Part shown: piece after piece, positions 23,480-34,679 of the stretch | How the letters are laid out: each line of letters opens with the position of its first letter | Position numbering within the stretch: position 1 is the stretch's first letter | From: Tamarix chinensis | Lineage: Eukaryota; Streptophyta; Magnoliopsida; Caryophyllales; Tamaricaceae | Assembly (NCBI GenBank): GCA_030549775.1 | Contig: CM060174.1 | Span: 23,052,693 to 23,116,692, forward strand | Reading direction: 5' to 3' | DNA: 64,000 bases | The notes under the pieces: model-generated | What the model was told of the DNA's origin: nothing | Seen by the model: only the letters and a program-made list of their open reading frames with translations | The model's database searches: none | Program-made: the position numbers and the translations under genes

Positions 23480-24420
23480 ACAATAAAGCCCATTTTCTGA
23501 TTAGTTGTTCAATGCCTCTTTTCCCCATCATATGTTGCATATTTAGAACTACAACAAACTTTTCACGATTTATGTTAATGCTTTTATATAATATCATGAA
23601 CCCTAGGAACTTGCCAAGATCTAAACAAACACTTAGTGGAGTTTAGTTTCATTAGGTATCTTATTAGCGTATTAAAAATGTAATGTATTTCTCTAATATG
23701 GGTTTCCCTTTTCCTTCTTTTCATTATCTTGTCATCCGCATAAGGCTCTATCTGCTTTCCAATATTCCATAGAAATATTGCATTTATCTGCCTTTGAAAA
23801 GTCATCCCCACATTCTTGAGTCCAAATGGCATCACCTTATAGTAAAAAAGGATTTAATATGTTATAAAGGTGGTGTTATCTTTGTCACCTTTAGAAAGTT
23901 TAATTTGATGATACCCGTAGAAAAGATACATAAAATTTAACCACACCTAGCCTGCCACCAAGTTAATAAATCACTCAATTTGAGGGCATGAGTAAGAATC
24001 TTTTGGATAGGATTAGTTTAAATTACTGGAGACAATAAAATTTCTCCACTTCTTATTATACTTATTCATCATAACTAGGCTGGTTATCCATTCGACATAT
24101 TTCACTTATCAAATAAAGGCTAAAGAAAGAAACTTTTCTATATCCTCTTTGATTATTTTGTGTTTTTTCTACTCTAATGACTCTTTTATTTTGAGTCACT
24201 GGTTTAAATCCTTCATTTATGTCTATATGATGCTCAATTATTTTAGGGGGGATCCCCTTCAAGTCTAATACTTTCCAAGTGAAGACATTCTTGTTATTTT
24301 TTAGGAAATCCAGTAGCTCCTCCTTATCAACATCAATGATATCTTTGCCAATCATTACTTTATAATTCATGTCCCTTAGTTGTATCTATTCTACCTTTGT
24401 AGCATCCGGTATACCTTCTC
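23480..24420 (-). pseudogene. Tat-lineage reverse transcriptase remnant
   Basis: The N-terminal part is open at 24370-24062: ELLDFLKNNKNVFTWKVLDLKGIPPKIIEHHIDI, the block that precedes RT in this lineage, where active copies have DVFAWS and GI-x-P. The palm region is open at 23835-23584 and starts with MPFGLKNVGMTFQRQINAIF. It then has IEPYADDKIMK, where the family has the catalytic Y-x-D-D; here it reads YADD, so the motif survives. It closes with YLMKLNSTKCLF. The stretch between the two pieces (about 23840-24060) shows HISSNYLFYGYHQIKL-like words. Broken but easy to recognise. Confidence 0.85.
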
Positions 24421-24589
24421 TAGGGAAATTTATGTCCTCTCACACCAAACTTTTCTATGGTTTCTTCATGTGTGACATTCTAGGTGTTCCCTTTACTTTA
24501 ATAGCACAACACTATCTTGCCATCCTCTAATCACCCTAAACCTTCCCTATCCTCTATTGAATGCGAATCTCATTACCAATCCAATCATA

Positions 24590-24870
24590 AAAAAGTTTTC
24601 CTTTAGTTTATTAAGGGTGGATCACCCTAATATCATATTATAAGCTGACAGGCAAAACAACTACCATGAAATTCACTTGCATACATTTCAGCTCTCATAG
24701 GTCGCCCACCGTCGTACTAAGATCCATTACTCCCCTTGATTTTATGATGTTACCCATGAATCCCACCACAAGTACTATTTTATTTATGATTATCTACAAA
24801 CTCTAGTTTCTTATAGGCTTCTTCAAATAAAACATCCACTGAATTGCTCGTGTCTATGAGAACTTTTTTT
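24590..24870 (-). pseudogene. Tat-lineage aspartic protease remnant
   Basis: Minus strand at about 24865-24600: VLIDTSNSVDVLFEEAYKKL, then VLVVGFMGN and later VGDL-ELKCMQVNFMVVVLP. This matches the protease of Tat elements, where the active site reads V-L-I-D-G/T-G-S-S-A-D-I-L-F; here the glycine after D-T is changed to serine. It should have cleaved the gag-pol polyprotein. Confidence 0.72.
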
Positions 24871-24989
24871 TATTATGCAATTGGCTACTAACACTTCAAT
24901 TACAAAGGAATTAACATTAATTTAAGCCATACTTGGCCCCTCATCCTTAGGTATGAAACAAACTTTCCAATTGTCTATTTTTTTTTCTC

Positions 24990-26243
24990 TTGCTTATTTT
25001 ATGGGACTTAACGTTTCTGACTTACTCTTTCAAAGCCATATTACTTGCTCCAGCTACAGAATGTCCTCCTACTATGGTATATATGAATTTTTGGGATCCA
25101 TTGGCTTGAAATAGTTTGGGTAACTACATCTCCATATATTTTCTTTCCATGAGCATCAACACATGGAGCTTCTAATGACCTTTGCAAAATAAATCTTCAA
25201 CTATATCATTTAAGATCTTACACACCTCAGCTTCATTTCCATACTCTTTGTGATATGCACACCATTTGTTAAGGTTTCTATGCTTTATGACTTCATTTAT
25301 GGAATTTGATCTTGGAAATATTTTCTGATCCTTTCAAACTTGGAAATGTGATATAGACTAGCCACTAGAGGTGTATTTTTCAAATCTTGCTATTGGGGGA
25401 CCATTATGCAATTGGTTGTACCATCAGCCTTAATATATCATGGCTCTGTTAATAACTATATATCCCCTTCTCTAACAGTGTCATGGCATTGGGGAAGTAT
25501 ATATTTTTCTTGCCTCTAACTACATTTCCTTAGCCTATATCCTCTTCCATACATCATTTCTCAAATAGGTATATCATTTTTTCTTGGCTAAATACAGATT
25601 CTCAGCCAGATTTTTGTCAACCAATCCTCTAAGTAAAAAATATTTGATGAAGCCATTATCTCTCATCTATCTATTAGAGTTATTTATCAAATATATTTAG
25701 AAAAGATTAAATATATTCCAACATCCTTTGGGAGAATCCCATCAAGAAGAACAAGTGTTTCTTAGGCCATCGACACAAGTTAAATTTCTCTATAAAACTT
25801 GTCATGATTTGAGAAAATGAGTTTATCAACTAAACCTTGAGTTTGCAACATTGAGTTTATTACACCACCTTAATGCTGATTTCGTTAATGTTCCTATAAA
25901 TGTCTTATATAAGGTCTCTTCAAGTGCTCCAGCTAATAACATTATATTCCAAAACAAATTCAAGTGGTCTTTCAGATTTGAAAATCATTGAATGATTTGA
26001 AAGTTAGAATTCCTATTCTTTGTTTTGGAGCTTTAGATATGCTTCTAGGTGTTTTCCAATTGTAACCACTTACACCAAATTTATTCTTCCCCTTATCCTG
26101 TAAATTTGTTTGCACTTTTTTGTCTATCATCCTACTAATAGAATATTCTTCATCTCTAGGAGGACAATGGCCATTGCATGTAGGATATTATTCATCATCT
26201 CTATCACTCAGACGACCATCATGACCCATTCTTTAACTTGAAT
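24990..26243 (-). pseudogene. Tat-lineage gag remnant
   Basis: Minus-strand gag remnant. Near 25270-25190 WCAYHKEYGNEAEVCKIL, then IVEDLF, corresponds to the C-x-x-H-x-x-x-G-H-x-T-x-x-C region of Tat gag followed by I-x-x-L-I-x-x-G. Around 25090-25060 IYTIVGGHSVAGAS corresponds to the G-G linker before protease. Further right (25560-25990) lies the capsid-like part in broken frames. Element B inserted at 26244-26248, inside this gag. Confidence 0.65.
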
Positions 26244-26248
26244 GCCTT
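26244..26248. repeat. Target-site duplication of element B, left copy (GCCTT)
   Basis: GCCTT here and at 36968-36972, exactly flanking the two LTRs. Confidence 0.85.
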
Positions 26249-27311
26249 TGATGTAGGATAAAATGGTTAATACATAAAAATTATTTTGGAACCTATTATC
26301 CTATTTTTAGAGAGGATCCCCTATAAATTTGAAGGCAAATAGATGACTACATTGCTAGTTATGGGCAAAACTTGTGAAAAAAGTCACTAGCTATAGAAGA
26401 GTGTGCATGGCATGCATAGAGGGAAAAAATGTGTTTCATGGAATGGATGAATGTGGTATCTGCATGAGGAGACTTTATTCAACAATTCGGACATACAATA
26501 TGGAGTATTATTACGTTGATAATTGTTGAAAAGATAAGAAAGTTGAATTAGTAAAAAAGTAGCTTAATTCTATTTTTTTTAGGATTATCTTATTCTATCT
26601 TTTGTGTGTGTTTAGAGTAGGGAGAAAAAAATTATTTTTGTGTCAATTATTATCATATTTTTAGGAGTATTTTTTTTAATATTAAGGAGGTCCAATGGTT
26701 ATTAAAGCCATAGGATTACATGACACAAAAGAGACTTGATGAAATTGCAAGCTTTGTTTAATTGAATTTTGTGTGACTTCTTCTCAATATTAATCAATTA
26801 TGTGTGAGTTATTATTATTGAAATAATTAATCTATTTGTTTGTTTAAGTTAAAGATTAAGATTTATCCTTTAAAACCTCCACAAACCCACACTATTCTAA
26901 AGCCTAGATGCCATATACAACCACCATCATCATCATCTTCAACATTCATCTTTAACCTATTTTTCTTAATTAATTTTATCTATTTCCAAACTTAAGATAA
27001 TAATTTTTTTATTATCAAATTATAATCCTTAACATCTCAAATTTATAATCTAATCATCAAATCATCATATTTCCATCCATTCATCATCATTATATTCATA
27101 TCAATACTAGACCCTAGTCGTAAACCCAAACCCTAACCCATGAAACCTAACCATTCTCCTTCATCATTTGAACAAAATCACCATTATCTCTTCTTTGTAA
27201 AATCATCATCATCATAATATTTTCATCACTTATATTCATTACATTCCTTTTAAAACCCTAACTAAACCATAATACCAAACAAACCATAAGTACATATTCC
27301 TATACACATCA
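26249..27311 (+). repeat. Element B 5' LTR
   Basis: 1063 bp, aligned by eye with 35787-36967 along its length, for example CTGCATGAGGAGACTTTA at 26461 against CTACATGAGGAGACTTTA at 36000, and CCTTTTAAAACCCT at 27247 and 36902. It starts TGATGTAGG and ends ACACATCA. Confidence 0.92.
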
Positions 27312-27315
27312 ATTT

Positions 27316-27328
27316 TGGAATCAAAGCC
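27316..27328 (+). promoter_or_regulatory. Element B primer-binding site, initiator tRNA-Met type
   Basis: TGGAATCAAAGCC lies four bases after the 5' LTR and matches eleven of thirteen positions of the iMet PBS TGGTATCAGAGCC. Confidence 0.85.
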
Positions 27329-27453
27329 TATATTGTGGTGTAATGTGGCATACATAATTCATATCCAATATTTCCTCCAAGTTTCTTTCAAAAACAAATT
27401 CCTACTTCTATATTATTATAATAATTCATCAAGGAGGTGGTAAGATTTGAATT

Positions 27454-28560
27454 TTGGGTGACTTGAGAGAGCATTTTTGGGAGCACACCATTTGTGGGTG
27501 TAAAGAAGGAATGACTAGCCAAGGAGAAGATTTGAGGGATGTTCTCAAGGCATTGGAGGGGGTTATAAAGGAATTTAAGCTACATATGGGTATGATGGAA
27601 GCCTCAAAATCCCAAGGATCACATATCCAACATCAAAACTGAAGAGATCAAGTAGAAGAAAATTGTAGAAGGGAAGCGCATGATCTAATGGAGGAAGGAG
27701 CAGAAAAAAGTTTGAGAAACTATATATGAGCTCATGAAACTTCAAGAAAATCATATGATGATATAGATAAAGGGATTCAATTTGACCTACCTGATTTTAA
27801 AGGTAATCTTGATTTCGGATCTTTCTTTGAATGGTTGCAAATTATTAAATCTATGTTTAATTTTAAGGAGCTTGATGATGAGAAAAGATGTCAAATTTCC
27901 ATGTTAAAATTTAAGAAGGTTGCTAGAGTGTGGTATGACAATTTGAAGAGGAGAATAGAAAGAGAGGGAAAAAATAAGATCATTGTAGAAATTGAAAATG
28001 TATTTAAAAAAAAAATTCATGCCCAGAGAATATGAGCAAGAGAATTTCATTAAAATGACTACTTTGTGGCAAGGGTTTCTTGGAGTGGAGGAGTATTTCA
28101 GAGAGTTTGAAATATTATCTCTTATTTGTGATGTTTAAGAAAGAGGAGAAAAAAGATGTACTATATTAATTCAAGGTCTAAATATGAGTATTAGAGAGAA
28201 TGTAGAGGTTTACTCTTATGAGTTATTTGAAGACTTGAAAAAATTAGCAATCAAATTTGAGAAGCAGTTAAAGAGAACCAAGCCACCAAACAAATTAGCC
28301 AATGCACCATATGGTTTGTACTTCAAGGGGGTGTCAAAGCCATCATCCTCAAGCCACACTTTATAACAACACTAGAAGGTTTAATTGTGAATAAAATTGT
28401 AAGGATAAGATGGTTGATAAGGTGAATAAGCAATGTTTCAAGTGTAGAGGTGATGTTCATTTTGCTCGGCATTATCTAAATCAAAGGGTAATGATTTTGA
28501 GGGAGATCATGAGTATGGAAGCTTGTGATGAGGAGGATTAAGAAATTAATGAATACCTTG
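27454..28560 (+). pseudogene. Element B gag, broken
   Basis: Gag forms the particle shell and binds the RNA. The open pieces are 27454-27642 (N-terminal, starting MGDLREHF), 27780-28035 with FDLPDFKGNLDFGSFFEWL and FKKVARVWYDNLK (capsid-like core, PF03732 type), and 28184-28366 (core end, LAIKFEKQLK). At about 28433-28475 a zinc knuckle reads CFKCRGDVHFARHY, a C-x2-C-x4-H-x4-C pattern whose last cysteine has become tyrosine. An acidic tail (DEED, EEDSEDLEDDSKDG) follows. Stops break the frame at 28036, 28137 and elsewhere. Confidence 0.85.
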
Positions 28561-28689
28561 AGGAAGATAGTGAAGATCTAGAAGATGATTCAAAAGATGG
28601 CTAAGTAGATTACGATGTGTTGCAATGAGTGCTTGTATTGAAAGAGTCCAATTAGCTGCAAAGATAAGTGTAAGAATTGTTGGATTGAG

Positions 28690-28982
28690 GCTATATTTAA
28701 GAGAGTATAAGTTCTTGTAGTGCACCAGATTTATTAGTACCTAAGAAGGATGGTACGTGGAGGATGTGCATTGACTCTAGGGTAGTCCACAATATTAAAA
28801 TTAAATACATATTTCTAATGCTAAGATTGGATGATATGTTAGATGAGTTGCATGGAGCAGAGGTATTTTCGAAGATTGACCTTCGAAGTGGATACCATCA
28901 AATGAGGATAAGGGAAGGAGACAAATGGAAGATGGCTGTCAAGTTTAAGTATGGACTGTATGAGTAGTTGGTGATGCCATTT
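28690..28982 (+). pseudogene. Element B reverse transcriptase, N-terminal half up to the insertion
   Basis: Open at 28764-28967, with [16 protein letters not shown] upstream in a neighbouring frame. It has [30 protein letters not shown], containing the palm motif A aspartate, and GLYE followed by TAG where active copies have a Trp codon (TGG), then LVMPF. The reading frame then meets TGTAACACCCCC at 28983. It resumes at 33715-33720. This was a good RT before the insertion; the TAG is a single transition away from Trp. Confidence 0.9.
28978..28982. repeat. Target-site duplication of the 4.7-kb insertion, left copy (CATTT)
   Basis: CATTT here and at 33715-33719 directly flanks the insertion. 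Removing the insertion and one copy rejoins the RT reading MPF to the sequence that follows. Confidence 0.85.
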
Positions 28983-29872
28983 TGTAACACCCCCAAATTT
29001 CACTCCTGAAAAAAAAAATTGAAATAATAAAGCAGAAGCGAGGAGAGAATTTGAGAAATGTTACCGCCACATCTAACACAAGATAAATGTCAACCATCTA
29101 TCTCATGTTAGATGCAAGGCTAAAACCTGTCAAACAATTAAATCCAAATTTTAAAACTTATCGGCGTACGAGAAATTAAAAGTCAATTACAAAGCCATTG
29201 GAAATTTAAATACAACACTTGTAACTTCCAAAGACGAATACAGTTGAACAAACAAATCCCGAAGGATCAATATCCGGATTGCCTACTCACTCAAGTCAAG
29301 TCTTCCACTCCGAAATAGTATCCGAACTTAAACCTGCACAAGATGTCTGCTCCCCACCATCAGTGGATCATCACAGGACCCATTCAACCAAGGTAGTATC
29401 AGTACGGGTACAATACTGAGTAAGTCCCACTACCCTATCTTATGGGAGAGACATAAACCACAACATCAAGCGCATATTAAATCATGGTACATTATGTTGA
29501 TACAAAATTATGCATACTCAGTGCCCACATCATAAATCCTACCATACACATATAGTAACATGCGGAACATATGTAACATCCTATTTAAACATGTAAGTGT
29601 GGCAGCAAACATCTTAATCCAATAAAAGATTCAGATAAACTAACCGAGCATTCATGGACAATACTAAACCAACCAATCGGGCATTTTCAGACAACGCCAA
29701 ACCAAACCAAGCCAAATCGAGTCCTCTGCTCGTGGAAATGAGCAGCATGTAGTAATACAGATAATAAAAGCCGGCTATGGTTCGGGTAGACTCATTCAGT
29801 CATTCTTTAGATCTCTGGTAAATATAATCGATTCACATCATAGTCTTTATCAATTCATGTGAGTGCGGGAAC

Positions 29873-30230
29873 CCCACTATTATAGCCGGTGGATCGGAAA
29901 TCATGCAGGGCAAAACGCGCCTGGCCACTATTATAGCCGGTGGACCGGTCATGCAGGGCAGAACGCTCCTGGCCACTATTATTCGCCGGTGGACCGGTCT
30001 GGCCCCGACTCACATAATGTTTCACTATAATTACTTTGTATCTTTCCCATGTCTTAACATTATTACGTTTGGTTTTTTGAGCACGGAATCCCCCACTATT
30101 ATAGCCGGTGGACCAGAAATCATGCAAGGAAAAACGCGCCTGGCCACTATTATAGCCGGTGGACCGGTCATGTAGGGCACCCCGGCCCTAACCACTATTA
30201 TTCGCCGGTGGACCGGTCTGGGTCCGGCTC
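29873..30230. repeat. Higher-order tandem repeat of CCACTATTATAGCCGGTGGA units
   Basis: Six units begin CCACTATTA at 29874, 29925, 29973, 30093, 30144 and 30192. Spacings are 51, 48, 120, 51 and 48 bp, so three roughly 50-bp units plus a spacer form a block of about 219 bp that is present twice. Each unit includes GCCGGTGGACC followed by GGTC; the third unit of each block has ATTCGCCGG in place of ATAGCCGG. This shows a duplication of the whole block after the unit repeat had formed. Confidence 0.92.
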
Positions 30231-32734
30231 AACATCTTCCTCTTTAAGTAATTAGTGTCTAAACATATCTTATTTGAAAGTATTTTACCTTTGACATGCA
30301 TGGCTAACTATATCCACACTTATCCTCGCAGGAGGGCCCGTCCCATATCTTAGGACTCTTGCGCCCCTTATCACACCTCGGTATTCATTCCCCTTTACAC
30401 TTACACATGATGAAAACCAACTCCTAAGGGTGTGGGTTAAGGCCCAACACCTCGTGACATCAAACTCCACCCGCTATTAGCCTCAAGGGTTTCCCTTGAA
30501 ACCCTAATTAAACCTATGACCCAACTTCCTCTTACTTCACTACTATTAATTCATGTATCGTCACACACCGCATCTCATTTAGGCTCAATCCCAAATCATA
30601 TCACTTTACTCATTGATTTCGTAGATGATCGAAAAACCCTAGTTAGCCACTCCAAACCCTAGCACATTTCTTCCCCCACAAGTAATCTCTCTACTTTTCA
30701 TCTAACATTACTTACTTCACATGGCGCCCATACTCATCCTTTGTATATTAAATTTCCACTCTTAACCCATCACTCTACTCTTCCTTAATTGTTCTTACTT
30801 CCACATTCTCCCCCATTTCATCCTTTCACCACACATCATATTATTAATATTCTAACATGCATGTCTTAGAGGGTCACGTCATAAAATATCACAAACACAA
30901 TAGAAAAATCGTTACACACATGTCGTAAGGAATACATATAAGCATACCTCGGCTCCAAGCTGCGCTACAAGTAATTAGTCATTTAAAACATAAGGTACAC
31001 CACATGGCATAACACATGGTACACAAGGCACATAACACACACGCATAGTTGTTCTTAGTCACATTCTTACGAAAAACCCATAAGTGGAGGTAAGTAGAAA
31101 CTTACCTGGATCCGAAGCTAGCTAAGCGAGATAAGAGGGAGAGAGAGGTCACTAGTTCGAGGATCCACAATAAAGCTTTCCTAGATCGCCGATAGACATC
31201 GAAAACTAAGTTAGAAACTATCCTATCGATCAATAATTTCAACTATTATAATTTAATCGAGACAAAGAGACACAAACTATTTTTCTTGGAAAACGTGTCC
31301 AAAACTTAGGACTTAAAAGCATAGCTCTATTAAGATGTAAGATTAAATATAAATCAAAATAGATTAATAAAAATACACTTAGGAAATTTCAAATTAATTT
31401 GGAAAGCCCAAGAAAGATAATCGATTATAAGTTAATTTATCGAAGATAACTTATTCATTAGGTTTTACAACTAAATAGGTAAACCAACCATTTGCATAGA
31501 ACCAAATCCAAACCGATTAGATTAAAACATAACTTAAATTATTTAAAACCCAAAGACATAAATCGATTAGATAAAATACACATAGCAAAAATCAATTTTA
31601 TAAAACAACCCTCGAAGATTAGGGTTTTTAAATCCCTAAACTATGAATCGACCAAATCACTTCGATTACTTCAAATTGATAGTTTTAAAACACAATTAAA
31701 CTAATTTTAGATAAATCTAGATAATTAATTTCAACAAAACAATCTTCCTAGTAACCAATTTAAGACTATCCATTTTCAAAATTAGGGTTTTAAAGCCCAC
31801 AACACAAACTCGGGTAATTCAAATTAATTAATTCAAATTAAAGGTATTAGAATACAATTGGGATCATTTCAACTACTTTTGTAATTTAATTTTAGAAAAA
31901 CAACTATACAAATAACCAATTTTATAATCTCACTTGAAATCTAGGATTTTAGGCCCGAAAATGCAATTCGGTTGAATTCTATTAACTTAATCAAATTGAG
32001 TGTTTAGAAATGCAATTAAACACATTTTATAACATATCAAATAATCAATTGATCAAAACCAATAAAAGAAATACTCAATTTAGCACAATTAGGGTTTTGG
32101 GCCTGGAACGCAAATCCGATCAATTCTTGCTAAAATATATAAATTGACGGTTCGAAAATGTAATTTAACATATTCTAATGTAATTTATACAGTCAATTGA
32201 ATAAAATAACCCGATTACAAAATACAATTTAAACCCACGGGAGTTTTTACCTAAAAATCCAATTCTGATCAATTATGCACAATTTTCCCAAATCAACACT
32301 TCCAATATAAAATTAAATACATTTTAAACGATATTATAAAATCAATTGAGCGGAACAGCTCAATTATACGACCCAATTCCATTACACCCGAAATTCGACC
32401 TAGGAATCAAATTTCGATAAAACCTGCATAAATTTCTCAAATTGACGGTTCCAAAATGAAATTGGAAACATTTTAAAACATATTGTATAATCAATTTACC
32501 CGAAATCGCCAAATCGGACGAATCCGAAAAATTTGGGCATAACCCGACCAAAAATCCAAATTTTCCAAAATCTCAACATAACTATACAATTAACTTATCC
32601 AAAACAATTTCACAGCACATATATACATTATCAAACAATTAATTTAGCTTTTTATAAGCTAATTCACATTCAATTAATCAAAATAAGGGTTAGGGTTTTC
32701 AGAAATTTATACCAATTAAAAACCGACAAATTGG

Positions 32735-33110
32735 GGCAAAGGAAGGCTGGGGAGGCTTCATTGAGGGACGGGGGTGGCTCGACGGTGGTCGCTCGAGGTC
32801 GCCGGTGACCGAGAGATGGCGGCGTAGCCTGGGTTGCCGCTCGTCGCTGCTGCTGTTGCTCCCGCGGCTGCTTTGGTCGAGCTGGCTGTGGTTGCGGCTA
32901 TATCTTGCTGCAGCATCGTTGGTCGCATCGCCTGTCGCAGCTAGTTGGTCGGCGGCGGCTGGCGAGGGAGCAGGGAGGAGGAGAGAGGCGAGGGAGGTCG
33001 GCTAGGGTTAGGGTTGCGGGAACAGTGGGCCGACGGGATAAGGGAGAGATAAGAGAAGGGAGAGAAGAGGGAAAAGAAAAAAGGGGAAGGGGGCACCGGT
33101 CGGGGCTGGG
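32735..33110. other. GC-rich block with purine-rich flank inside the 4.7-kb insertion
   Basis: In AT-rich surroundings this block is GC-rich, with many CG dinucleotides (GCTCGAGGTCGCCGGTGACCG, GGTCGGCGGCGGC) and a purine-rich run (33020-33095). On the minus strand it reads as a CT-rich leader with AACCCTAACCCTAG. Short open frames on both strands overlap and are biased in composition (Leu/Arg/Pro-rich); I do not regard them as genes. It may be the LTR's promoter and leader. Confidence 0.6.
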
Positions 33111-33719
33111 TCTTTTTTTTTTTAAACAAATACACATAAAATAAACTACTAAAAATATCAAAATATTATTGGGAGATTTTATCTAAAATTTATTTAACAA
33201 AAATTTATTTCGAACGAATCTGAAGGCTTAAAATTAATAAAAAGCTATATAAAGAATTTCGGAAACATTTTCGGAAGAATTTACCAACGAATGTAAAACT
33301 TATATTATTTACGGAAATACATTATAAGACCCTAAAATAATATTTAAAAACCTATAATAAAATATTTAAGTCAAATTCTAATAAATCGAGACTAATTTTA
33401 ATAATTTCCAAAATCGGTTTTCCGCAAACTTAAAAGCATAGAACGGAAGAAAATTAATTTCAAAAAGAAATTCTTAAATAAGTTCCGAAAATATTTTTAA
33501 TTTAAAATTCCCGAAAATATTACATTCAATTATTTAAAACGTCGATAAAATATTACTTCCCGAAAATGATTAGTTACAGTCAATTATGAATTCAAAATCG
33601 TCGATAAATTCATAAAACAAATTAAAATTAAAATGATTAATTGTTTACATCAAATTATGCTAATAAAATCATTAAACTTAATAAATGTGGATTTTAAAAA
33701 TTCGGGGTATTACACATTT

Positions 33720-34230
33720 TGGCTATGTTATGCACTAGGTTCAATCATGAGGTTGATGATTGAGATAATATTTCCATGAATTCTTTTTTTTGTCTACCTT
33801 GATGATATTTTGATATATAGAAAGAGTGAAATTGAAGACATGCAACATTTGAAGAGATTATTTGATAAACTTAAGGTGGTGAAGCTTTATGGTAAAATGG
33901 AGAAGTGTGATTTAATGATGAAGAGTGTGGTTTTTCTAGGTTAGATTGTGAGTGGAGATAGTATTTGAGTTGATCCTTGAAAGTTGAAAGCTATTAAAAC
34001 ATGGTATATCCTACTAATGTTCATGAGGTTCAAAGTTTCCATAGATTGGCTTCATTTTATAAGAGGTTTGTCAAAGATTTCTCCATAATTGCAGCACCTA
34101 TTACACAATTGATGAAGAAGGGGGAGTTCTAATGGAATGAATATGCAACAAATGATTTTGAAGACTTAAACACAAAGCTTTCAAATACATTGGTATTATA
34201 TTTACCTTACTTCGATAAATTATTTGAATA
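33720..34230 (+). pseudogene. Element B reverse transcriptase, C-terminal half after the insertion
   Basis: Continues the RT directly after the insertion: ALGSIMRLMIE-like words, then FVYLDDILIY at about 33795-33830, the catalytic Y-x-D-D motif with both aspartates, and then DMQHLKRLFDKLKVVKLYGKMEKCDL. The thumb and connection follow ([27 protein letters not shown] in broken frames at 34040-34110). Stops at about 33943, 33968 and elsewhere. Confidence 0.88.
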
Positions 34231-34640
34231 ATTTTTTTTTGTAAAAAGTTGAATGGTGCAAGACTTAGTTGTTCAACTTATAATAAAGAGGTATGTGCTA
34301 TTGGTTGTTGTTTAGAAACATGGATTCATTATTTGGGACCCAATTCTTTTGTACTTCACTCACATCATGAGAGTTTGAAGTATCTACATGGTCAAAGTAA
34401 AGTGAGTCCAAGACATGCTAAGTGGATAAGTTTTTTGCAAACCTTTGTGTTCTCTACAAGACACATGGATGGAAAAGAGAATGTGGTTTTAGGTGCATTA
34501 TCTAGAAGGGATATGATACTTACAATGATGGATGCAAAGATTTTGAGTTTTGAGATGTTGAAAAGCCAATATGCCATTGATGATGATTTTTCTTTGATTT
34601 TCGAAGGGTGCAAGAAACAAGGAAGACTTGGAGCTTAAGT
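34231..34640 (+). pseudogene. Element B RNase H, broken
   Basis: RNase H removes the RNA strand during copying. The open stretch 34249-34638 starts inside the domain (RLSCSTYNKEVCAIG, where active copies have Y-S-T-Y-D-K-E). It continues with HSHHESLKYL (degenerate T-D-H-x-S-L-K-Y), SPRHAKWISFLQTF and DGKENVVLGALSRR, the closing K-x-N-x-x-A-D-A-L-S-R block with its Asp lost. A linker to the integrase follows. Confidence 0.85.
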
Positions 34641-34679
34641 TCTTTAAGATGAATTCTTATTCAAACAAAACAAATTGTG

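Larger units (their letters stand above)
17231..26243 (-). mobile_element. Tat-lineage Ty3/gypsy element, extremely decayed and interrupted
   Basis: Minus-strand remnants in the order gag (right) - protease - RT - RNase H - integrase (left), with very many stops. Lineage markers: the RT block MPFGLKNVGMTFQR, typical of Athila/Tat RT; a second, GSRTGVVLIDP-type RNase H region as in Tat elements; and an integrase with CQECQ and NPLSFAILGVNVFRPL, a degenerate form of the W-G-I-D-L-L-G-P strand. It is split by an LTR-like insertion (19186-22696). Element B (26249-36967) interrupts it at the gag end, so its 5' part should resume right of 36972. No LTRs of this element could be identified. Confidence 0.8.
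28983..33714. mobile_element. LTR-like insertion (TGTAAYACCCC family), 4.7 kb, in element B RT
   Basis: Starts TGTAACACCCCC and ends GGGGTATTACA, with TG...CA termini inside a perfect 5-bp duplication (CATTT). These are the marks of an LTR retroelement integration. No PBS, polypurine tract, pol or gag motif is seen in 4732 bp and the two ends do not repeat each other, so a very long solo LTR (Athila/Tat-sized) fits best. Landmarks: TGTTACCGCCAC at 29060, a higher-order tandem repeat (29873-30230), an AT-rich middle, a GC-rich block (32735-33110) and an AT-rich end. Orientation is uncertain: the reverse complement of the GC-rich block looks like a pyrimidine-rich leader, suggesting transcription on the minus strand. 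Confidence 0.85.

Noticed and set aside
29855..30175. Open frames on both strands with repeated peptide units
   Set aside because: They come from the tandem repeat itself; unit lengths not divisible by three and both-strand openness argue against coding.
32805..33161. Several overlapping short open frames on both strands in the GC-rich block
   Set aside because: They overlap in several frames, have biased composition (Leu, Arg, Pro, Ser) caused by GC-rich or purine-rich DNA, and show no motif.
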